From Allodiplogaster sudhausi (taxonomy: Eukaryota; Nematoda; Chromadorea; Rhabditida; Diplogasteridae), in assembly GCA_945643635.1 (NCBI GenBank), contig CALZFC010000018.1, positions 4,016,501 to 4,080,500 on the forward strand: 64,000 nt of DNA, written 5' to 3'. Position numbers and translations under genes: made by a program. The notes beneath the pieces were generated by a model, which saw only the letters and a program-made list of their open reading frames with translations, did no database searches and was not told where the DNA came from. Below are positions 55,560-64,000 of the stretch, piece after piece. Every line of letters begins with the position of its first letter. Position 1 is the stretch's first letter.

Positions 55560-57796
55560 AATTCGGGCTCTTGAGAGACGACAACATCATGATTCATCTG
55601 CGGCATGCGAAGGTGAAATCGAGCGAGAGAAGAGGATGAGAAACCTAGAAAATGGAGTAATAACATGTCTGTAGTTTACGCCTCCAGGAAACTTCGCTTG
55701 GCTAATGAAAAATTGGTTAGTTATAGATTATAGATTGCCTATGGAACTGTCGGCGAGTTTGGGACTTTACATGTACATACTGACCAGAATGGCGACACGC
55801 ACGCTACTGTATAAGATAACGGCGATCCGATAAAGATGTTGAGCCCAGCACGCCCCAGATCTTGTCCGGCCTGTAGTACTTGGCGAACATCTAAAAAGTA
55901 TTTTGTTTTCAATGTTGAAAATTGCATTTCGTTTGAAAGGCGAATTTGCCGAAAATGCTAACCAAATGATAGGAGGTCATTCATTAGTTGTGCAATTTCA
56001 TAACTGCGTTTATAAGAAACAATTTGCTTCTTAAAGACATATTGCACAATTTCTCAATGTTAACCTGCGTTGAGAAGTAGAAAAGTTGTGTGGCGAAGCT
56101 TGCGGCAAACATGACAATGAGACCGTGCTCGGCGTTCGTCTGCGAGTGCCCGCTTATTACCTGATTGTAAAAAATAACCTTTCCTTTTGTTCATTATCTC
56201 AACAATGGTAGATGTGAAATTTTCAAAATACTGAAAATAATGCCTGAAAAGTATCGCCTAAATTAACTTTTTAGTTTAAAAAAATTTCACTGTATTATGA
56301 TATGTAGAAGATGTTAAGAAACCTTGCATTTTGACAGATCGAGAGGATAATTCGATTAGGACAATTCAGAACTGATCACAGGAATCTTGGTGATAATAAC
56401 TCAAATCTTTTTAATCGATTTTATAGTACTGTAGATCACTTACAACGCTTTTCTCTAGAAACGACAGACAGCAAGAAGAGATTCAGCAAAAGTGTCAAGA
56501 TGTTCAGGCCAGCGAGGTAGATTGTTTCCGTCATTTCTTGGAACTGCAAAATACTTTTTGAAGCTGACCATAACAATTAGGCTAGTGACCTTCTTTTGGT
56601 TCTAACAATAAGAACTATCAAAGCGGCTTTTAAAGTTAAAATAAGAGAAACACTCAATCTGGTATTCTACAATTTTACTTTGTAGTCCAGTCTGTAAATA
56701 TATATAAAATTTGTACAATTATGAACCAAATAAAGAAAATTTTCGAACATTTTTATCGTCAAGTGTCTTTGGCATGCAAAGCGTGTCGTTGAGGGGTGAA
56801 ATGACGCAGAAATACTGGAAGCCGATGTAGCCATTCGGGAAGCAGCGGATAAAAGGAAGCACGAAGAGAGCGAGGACGCAACCACGGAAGAATCGTTTCC
56901 GTTGCTGAGATTGAGACATTAAGAGAGATCGTGAAGCAACAATTTATAATAATAATTTATTACACCAGAATTATTTGAGACGACCACACTTGCACATGAT
57001 TATAACCGTTAATTTATTAATGCATGTTCGTTTGCCCGTTCTTTTTTAGGTACGTAACGAGATAGACTGGTACGTAACCAGTTTTAGGTGGAGACAAGTT
57101 CCGACCAGAAAAGTTTCGACCCTGCTCAAACTTTCTAATGGATTAAACGAGCGGCAGTAACTCGCTTCGATACCTCTTTTGTGGACGTAGGCCTTCCGAG
57201 ACGTGCGAGGCTGATCGCACGACTGAACGCGATGAGAAAGAGGCCCTGCAGTTGCATTCCCTGGAAATCAGAAGCTAACGAGTGTCAGATTAAAAATTTT
57301 TTCAAATTTTTTCTTTTTTATAAACATTTATTTAATTAAGGGATTAGGAGAACATTGTTACCTGTGCATAATGACCGAGACCATTTAATATTCCAGATGT
57401 GTAGCTGCCATTCAGAAACTGATAGAATCTTGTAGAGAACGCAAAATCGGTAAGTTGGATGGAGACAAAGTTCATTAGCCAGGCGAACATGTCCTGTAGG
57501 CGAAAGCTATTTTGGCTCCGCCCACCCGTCCACTGAAACTTTATAGATCATAACCAACCACGAAGCCACAATATACGATGAGTTGGATAGTTTCGAAATC
57601 GGCGAAAGTTTGGTCCTTGAGAATGCGACGATAGACGAGCGTTGCGATCGCAAACGTCGGTAACGAAATAGCCACGATCAGAGAAACAGAAATTGGCGAA
57701 CAGTAGAGATGCATTGATTTCTGAAGAGTTCATATTATGATATTGTTCTTTATTGTAGATTTTCTATAATACCAGAAAGTCGTTCGTTGAATCCAT
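55560..57796 (-). pseudogene. Receptor copy K: 7TM chemoreceptor with late frameshifts
   Basis: E0 about 57773-57796 (MDSTNDFL), E1 57559-57720, E2 57362-57493, E3 57174-57260, E4 56749-56904, E5 56444-56543, E6 about 56066-56161, E7 about 55795-55892 and E8 about 55600-55655. E0-E4 are intact, with TM3 in [18 protein letters not shown] and TM4 in FFRGCVLALFVLPFIRC. E5 is 100 nt instead of 111-114, so its phase no longer fits E6. E7 has an indel after KIWG that puts TM7 in another frame. E8 has lost the bases for RKTFFR. Probably a young pseudogene that still looks like a gene over its first 200 codons. Confidence 0.65.
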
Positions 57797-58199
57797 TCCT
57801 TTTGCCTTGGAATGAAGAAATCAAGTCGCAGACTGGCTGCGAGTTCAAGCGACCCAGTTAGAGGGACAGAAAGATTCAAAATGAGCTCGAACGAAGTGTA
57901 AGACAACATTTCCGTACATGTTTGCTTGTCATAATAACTTAATTTTCTCATGCTTGTGAATGTAAAAGAAATCTTTGGCATTATTATTGCATCAGTTAAA
58001 TGCCAAATTTAGTTCAACAAGACCTTCGCATAGTTTTGTGCGAAGATCAGTAGACAAAATATGATATTTTGCCAGACATCAACAGTTGTTGACTCTCATT
58101 CTCACGAGCCCTTTTCGCGAGAATGAGAGCGTGATGTTGAAAAATCGCACCTTGTTTTGTTCGCTGACTATGCTTACATAATAATGGTGCTATTTCCTT

Positions 58200-58620
58200 G
58201 TTGGGAACATTCGTTGCATATTGTCTTACCCGCCAATATACTTATTCAAATGATCATAAGAATCAAATGGCCTTGTCGACGTTGTCACACGGAGAATAAA
58301 AGCTGTTTAATTGTTATTCACAAGGATATATAACAAACATCTTATTCCAACAACTGCTGTTGTCTAGCAAAATATAACATTGTATCAACTTGCATGTTTG
58401 TCTACCGAATTCTCACGAAATTGGGCGAAGCCCACCGTGGAAACTATTTGAAGGTCCAACTTGGACCAACTTCTAAACTTATCTAGTCGGAACTTGTTTA
58501 CGCCTAAAGCTGTTGAAGTGCCAGTTGCAAGAGCGCGCTTTTACTAGTCTTTTTTTGTTGAAAGTCGGAAAGTTCGAACCCAATGTTTCCGTCTTTGTTT
58601 CAATAACATGGGTACCTCAC
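58200..58620 (+). pseudogene. Receptor relic M: 5' flank fused to intron 3
   Basis: 58205-58420 is the receptor 5' flank (GGGAACATTCGTTGCATATTG, TATCAACTTGCATGTTTGTC). It continues straight into sequence like the end of E3 and intron 3 (TATTTGAAGGTCC, CGGAACTTGTTTACGCC, GTTCGAACCCAATGTTTCCG; compare 43100-43320 in G). E0-E3 are missing. The layout equals relic N at 9540-9890. Confidence 0.45.
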
Positions 58621-58624
58621 AACA

Positions 58625-58850
58625 AGGGGCCACCTGTCAGGGGGTGAACGGGATCGAAAAAAATCCGGCGTTGACACCCGTTGTAGGCCCCGGCCCAAGT
58701 GGTCGGCCACAGAACATCCACAAAGCTCAAAAACATTTTATTAACATTATAGCGAAGTCTCTTGAAGTTTCGATCAGCGCATACCCGGAGCCACGGCCCC
58801 GGACCCCGGGTGCTGGACCGGCACGGTCCTTCAAACCGTGCGGGATAATG
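58625..58850. repeat. GC-rich repeat related to the hAT-like MITE
   Basis: Shares GGCCCCGGCCC and GTGGTCGGCC blocks and the overall layout (GC-rich ends, AT core at 58730-58780) with 20598-20961. Ends and target duplication were not resolved. Confidence 0.4.
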
Positions 58851-59316
58851 AAACTCATATAGGGCCAGAATTTGAATGAATTCGAAATTGGCGGGAACGT
58901 ACAAGTATCCATAATTTCCTTCAACGACGAAGAAAGTTAATGAACTTTTCAGGCATGTATCAAGAGACAACATACTTTCAGAAAGAAGTTTTTTCACTTT
59001 ATTATTTACGATTTTATCAAACTAAAATAAACTTTAAACTCAGTTTTCTGCTATGCAAACAATAAAACTCAGAAAACACATTTGGTCTAAACAAACGCGA
59101 AGTTCTTCACAAGTTCAAACTTTCCGCGCTTGAAAGCCTAGGATTTCGATGAAGTCGTTCGCTCTTCCTGTCATCGCCATTCACATCGGAAGATGTCGGG
59201 TTGTGTACGGTAACCTCGTGAGGTATTGTTAGGGTTCAGCTTTTAACTGCACGTTTTATTTAAAAATAGGCCTTTGAGCAACAGAGAGAAGCGTTGTAAA
59301 AAGAAACACCATTTTA

Positions 59317-59870
59317 TTAAGAATACTTCACCTCAAAAATATAGCATATGTAAGTAATTTGTGAATGCGAGGCTGGACGAATAAAGTGTCGCTCTTTCCC
59401 AATTCTTCTTCTTCTTTTCCTACTCGTTGATCTTCTGCTCATTCCGTTTCGTGTATTCACTGCCGATACCCCATAGGCTATCACGGAGGCTACAATCACG
59501 ACGATACTCGAGAGAGGCACCATGGAACTCCGCTGCACCAAAACGGAGCAAACTTAGTGCACTTTGCATATTCGTTGTTCGCACTCTGAACAACGGCTTC
59601 GCTCCCGGAAAAGAGCAGCAGTACTTTTGCCTCGAGTGCAGTGGCAAGTTGCACTCTAGCAACATCGAACAGCCTCGGCAATAGAACATCCAGCGCTGAA
59701 CGCTTATATTGAACTTTGTCGAAAAGTGAAAGCAACTTTGAGCGAGATTTCGTGTGCGGCAGCTCTATTCTCTATCAAGTACGGACTAAAACGATACACT
59801 GATTTTTTACCTGCACGTTGTGTTCCGGCATTTGCGTAGAGGATTTTGTGAGCCTGCAACAAAAAAAAAG
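59317..59870 (-). other. Possible gene remnant of unknown function
   Basis: A GC-richer stretch has minus-strand pieces with protein-like character. 59822-59866, between TTGCAG and GTAAAA, reads AHKILYANAGTQRA. 59560-59735 reads LLPRLFDVARVQLATALEAK and on. 59317-59541, in a different frame, has a hydrophobic segment SIVVIVASVIAYGVSAV and a basic RKRRRR run. The frames do not join without a break. No family recognised. Confidence 0.2.
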
Positions 59871-59909
59871 ATTCTCTGAAATAAGTTATTTCTTGCTCTA
59901 TTTTCACAC

Positions 59910-60940
59910 CAGAAACTATTCAACAATCGTGCTCTTCCGAACAAGGAGAAGGAGAATAATATCTGGATGCCGAAAGGAAAATTAGGAGTAGCCAGGGATT
60001 CGCCCTCATTGCACTAGCGAGACAGGCTATTAGAATTTTTGTGAAAGACAAAATGAGCAATTTCATAATTTGGAAGAGGAAGTGTTTCTTGTTTCTCTAT
60101 CATCTTCTCGCGATCATCGATGTTCTTCGAACAGTGCCATATCATTGTCCAGCGCTCTTTTTTTTCTCATGCTATTTTGCTCAAAACATACTTTTGTCAT
60201 GGCTTTGAACAACTTCTTTGTTTGTATTCAATTGAAAGGCGAATACGGCCTGGATGAGTAATTCTGAGGATTGGAGGGGTACCCATGTATATAACATAGC
60301 AATATATGCAAATGTGTATAAATACTTATACATATGCATATTTCGCTCGATATTTTTTCACTTTGTGAAGATGGATGAATAAAAAAAACATTTTTTAACT
60401 GTAAACATTCATTTCTTTTCTCATCCAGACGATGATTCTTGCCTGTTTTCAAGCTATGCAGATGGAAATTTCTAGTCTTTCATGATTCATTCATCTCTCA
60501 CGTTGCAGCTTCAGTTTTCTTTGTTTATGTTACTGTTTTCGTAAGAGTTAGACAATCGCTCATTGTTGTGTAAATCTCTGCCATTCCAGCTCCAGACTTC
60601 TTTGTATTTACTTTTTCGATTACTTATGCAAGCATTATGCATATGTATGTATGTACGTATCAGAGACATTTATGTAAGTTATGAGAATGGCGAAGCTTAA
60701 ACGGCAGCTGCCAACGAGGAAGTAAGTATGCATAATATTATGAAAAAGGCATACATAACTTCCACTTCTCGGCAGTGACAGACTTTAGTTGCGACTATTC
60801 ACTACTGTAAGAAAGGTTGTGTTGTTCTGAGCGAATCCCATATGGTCTTTTACTTCGCTCTTATCATCTACTAAACAAATTTCCGAACCTTGTTTATCCA
60901 GATTCAAAGAATTGGACGCGTTATGGATGAATGAACTATG
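59910..60940. other. No gene seen upstream of receptor L
   Basis: AT-rich sequence with TATGTATGTA-type repeats at 60640-60660. No exon or repeat family could be assigned. The promoter of L should lie in its right part. Confidence 0.4.
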
Positions 60941-60945
60941 ACGCC

Positions 60946-63144
60946 ATGAATTTTACTTCTGACAATGACTTCATAGTACGTTTCTTTTTTGATAATCCAG
61001 TTTTGTTTTTAATGGCTACGATGTCTAATCAGTAAATATACATAATAATCTTGGCTTGAATACGTGTTATGAAAATAATTTATTTTGTTTGTTCAAGAAA
61101 GCCTTGTTCCGCTACTGTCTGCCCGTCTCAATCTCGCTGACGATAGCGTCTTCTCTGCCGTCCTTTGCCGTCGCAACAGTAGTTTATCTCCGAATCCTCA
61201 GACACCGCCGGGTTGCCAGATCCGAAACCATTCGTCTAATCGTCTACTGTGGCTTTGCTGTCAGTGGAATCTGTGGACGGGTGGGCGGAGCTTAGCCAAG
61301 TATCATTTATCAGGACATGTTCGCGTTGTTGATGTACTTGGTGACGATCGAGCTTAGCTTCCTCGCGTTCGCAGCTCCCTTTTACAAGATGTTGGCTGAG
61401 AAGAAGTTGGGCGGCCTGGCCATGGGCCTCGTTCGCTATGCTCAAGTCTGTTTCATCTGCTAAATACATAGTTAAAAGAGCACAATTTTATTTTTGTAAC
61501 CGAATTTTCCTGTTGTTGCGTATCTCTTAATCACATTCTCATACATCCTTGTGCGAATTCAAGATTGAGTTTTTGACTCCTTCAATATGTTCACGTTGCC
61601 CAAACATAGATGTGTACTTAATTAATTAATTAATTAATTAATTAATTTTGTGAAAAATAAACAATCTAACAGCGTATACATACATAATTGAGCCATTTGT
61701 CATGTGCGTCGCTTACTTCTAAATTTCTTCCGATAACGTCCTTCTGCTTCCTCTTACAGGGCATGCAGCTTCAGGGCCTCTTCCTCATTGCATTCAATCG
61801 TGCAGTTGTCCTTTCACGGCTGTCATCCTTTCTCAGCCAAGCGGTCTGCTCATTTTTCTCATTTACATTTTTACATTTTTTTAATTTTCATGTACTAATT
61901 GATCACATGAATAAAGCAAAACTTTTGCATTCCAGAGTATATATGTATATCATAAAGATGTGTTATACAATGCTATTTGACCTTTCTTTATTGTCTTGTA
62001 TTTTTGAGAGTCTTTTCTTCCCTCTCAATCTAATGCTAAGAAGCGGACTGCGCTATTCCGCGTCTCTCTCGGCTCGCTCCTCCTTCTGCTTCTTCTTTGC
62101 TGCTTCCCTTACGGCATCATTGCGCATGATTACGCTTGCATACGCTCGTCAATCGACCAAATCATCTGCATGCCTACGAAATTTTACGACCACAAGGTTA
62201 CGAAACTTTCCGGAACTAGGTTACGAAAGTTCCCGATACATAAATAGTAATAGAACAAAATTACGCATCAATAAAAAATAGGGTTTAAAAAGGTATTAAG
62301 ATAAAACGAGCACTTGTTGCAGTTCATTGAGATACTGGAGATTGTGTACCTTGCTGGCTTGAATCTGCTAACGCTCCTGATTAACCTTTTCATGCTGATT
62401 TTCTTCGAAAAAGAGAAGCGTTTCATTCAGGTTTGTCCAATAAAGAAAAAACTCAAATTAGGACTTAAACAAAAGCAGGCTCAAATCAGATGTAAACAAA
62501 ACGAGATTGGAGAGGGGTCGAGGAAATTTTGTAATCTGTTCATAAGCTCTAATTTGCTTGAATTCTTACAGAATGGAACAAAGGCACAAGCAAAGACAAA
62601 CTTCGAGCAGGGTCTCATTGTAATGTCTGCTGCAAGCTTCGCCGTGCAACTTCTCAACATGGGGACACAGGCTTGCTAATTTTTATTTATACATTAGGAC
62701 ACTAGTTTAATTTAAACGCCCGGGGTACTATTTTAAAATATGCTTGTAAGTTACGAAGAAGAAGGATCAATGAAGCTGCTCACAGTAATCATCTTCAGAT
62801 GCTCTCCAGGTCGAGGCCATCCATGCCTGTGCTGTTCGCCAATCTCTTCATCGCAGCACCGCTGACATTTACGGCGACCTGCATAATGCCTTTCTGGTAT
62901 GGCGACGACCGTTGGAGCGGCGTTTTTTTTTATGTTTTGCAAAAATGAAATGTACGAAGCATTTCAAACGAATGTACGCAGGTTCCTCATGCTCTTCTCA
63001 CATTCGATCCGAAAGACCTTCTTCCGTCTTCGTATGCAAAATCCACAACAGTCATCTTCGCCCAAATCTCCCGCTGACATAAAGAAGACAAAAGAGAATA
63101 ATTTTTTCAAGTACATTCAAAGAACTATCTTCGGAAATATATAA
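60946..63144 (+). CDS. Receptor gene L: Srg-superfamily-like 7TM chemoreceptor, longest tail
   Basis: E0 60946-60975 (MNFTSDNDFI), E1 61098-61259, E2 61314-61445, E3 61760-61843, E4 62041-62196, E5 62323-62430, E6 62572-62670, E7 62799-62896 and E8 62982-63144, stop TAA. All phases agree, about 343 residues. TM1 lies in SISLTIASSLPSFAVATVVY, TM2 in LLMYLVTIELSFLAFA, TM3 in [19 protein letters not shown]4 in SLGSLLLLLLCCFPYGII, TM5 in YLAGLNLLTLLINLFMLIFF, TM6 in LIVMSAASFAVQLLNM and TM7 in [18 protein letters not shown]. The tail begins [12 protein letters not shown] and is basic and serine-rich. The donor of E6 is GC (CAG|GCTTGC). Sister of J. The unusual donor is the only doubtful point. 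Confidence 0.7.
61619..61648. repeat. (TTAA)n microsatellite
   Basis: About seven TTAA units in intron 2 of receptor L. Confidence 0.9.
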
Positions 63145-63149
63145 TACAT

Positions 63150-64000
63150 TTAAGCATGACTTTGGCAGTTATCACAAAGCTTCAAACAACATATTTTAGT
63201 CTAATTAATCATTTCTTACTTATTGTTAACAAACCATACATTATTCATGTCGTGAATTATGCATGTTTCTAAATTGAAATAAAGTTTTCCAGAGAACGAT
63301 AAGTAAACTTGTCTGCACAAATCGGTCGATTCTAGGTTAAAAGAAAGCTTCATAAAAAAAGGTGGCATTTTGGTAAATCGCAAAAGTATTGATTCTCGTG
63401 AGTAAATATTGTACACCAATTTCTTATTGCACGGCAAACAGCATCCACTAGAGGGTACAGCCAATGCCAATGAAGCGTACTGAGGCTGAAGTGAAAATGA
63501 GCAAGGAAGGCGAAGAGAGAGGCGAAGAGTGCTGAAGGAAAAGGGGGGGGGATTTACAACCGCCATGGAGTCAATTCCTCGTGATCCCAAAGAAAGCAAG
63601 AAAGCGAGAGAGAACGTCTCATGTGAATGTATTTAGATTGCATACCTTCACCATTATTTTCATATATTTTTTCTCTCGTTGTAATTATAAAGACTGTGCG
63701 AGATTGTTTACCGTTCGCAAAGTACTATTAACAGAGTTCTTTTTTTACAGCCACTACGAACTTTCATGGAGTCAGCGGACGCTAGCATCGTTAGCTCTAC
63801 GGGTGCTTTCATTTTCGATTAATATCTTAAACTTTAAGAGAGGATGTCAGTAAGACTCGAGCAGGGCCCTATTATGGCCTGCCCTAGGAATTTGTTTTCG
63901 AATTTCTTCACCAAAATTGATTACAGTATACAACTCGACATGATGAACAAAATAGGCTATATTTCAAAGTTGAAAAAAATTTTCCGCGCGAGACCCAGTA
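63150..64000. other. No gene seen at the right edge
   Basis: 3' flank of L and a purine-rich stretch at 63490-63625. A possible exon start follows TTTTTTTACAG at 63750 (CACTACGAACTTTCATGGAG), but it cannot be followed. Confidence 0.3.

Noticed and set aside
63581..63853. 90-codon plus frame at the right edge
   Set aside because: AT-rich composition, no recognisable domain, and it crosses a likely intron boundary at 63750.

Overview
The window is nuclear DNA from a nematode. The evidence is a major sperm protein (MSP) C-terminal fragment, a cluster of rapidly diverging seven-transmembrane chemoreceptor-like genes of Srg-superfamily style, short introns ending in TTTCAG/TTTAG-like acceptors, a fragment resembling nematode RPL-16/L13A, and RTE-type and Ty3/gypsy retroelements. 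Most open frames longer than 60 codons are chance frames. The real genes are multi-exon, with exons of 24-170 nt.

The backbone is one receptor family whose copies share the same exon sizes: E0 24-30, E1 162, E2 132, E3 78-87, E4 153-171, E5 108-114, E6 96-99, E7 about 101 and E8 about 105-165 nt. Minus-strand members are A (1-1409, cut by the window edge), B (2330-9038), C (12226-15296), H (46800-49614, broken) and K (55560-57796, frameshifted). Plus-strand members are F (30519-33462), G (42197-44836), J (52253-54793) and L (60946-63144). Relics lie at 9540-9890, 15405-15830, 49735-49970 and 58200-58620. B, C, F, G, J and L look able to encode proteins of about 320-343 residues. Codon phase was checked across all splice junctions in F, G, J and L. 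B and C are read from matching exon lengths.

Mobile DNA is inserted between and inside these genes. (i) Intron 3 of B and of C holds a GC-rich minisatellite made of heat-shock-element pentamers. (ii) In B, next to that array, there is a 4.1 kb TTAA-flanked element (4213-8326) carrying an RPL-16-like exon, a THAP-domain gene and a P2X7-like zinc-domain gene. Gene C preserves the uninterrupted TTAA site. (iii) Upstream of G there is a 6.4 kb terminal-inverted-repeat element (34531-40940) carrying exon-like fragments, including a frameshifted proteasome RPT1 exon and a chain of mini-exons. Its uninterrupted counterpart lies upstream of F. (iv) At 22480-27000 there is a decayed Ty3/gypsy element in which an envelope-like membrane glycoprotein lies upstream of protease-RT-RNase H-integrase, with no Gag seen. 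(v) There are MITEs and foldback elements of several families.

The 16.4-21.1 kb part holds ubiquitin-derived fragments, one joined to an unknown domain, a 5'-truncated LINE and a hAT-like MITE. A purine-rich simple-sequence tract fills 27.0-28.26 kb. No rRNA, tRNA or CRISPR array was seen. Exon coordinates were counted by hand and may be off by one or two bases.
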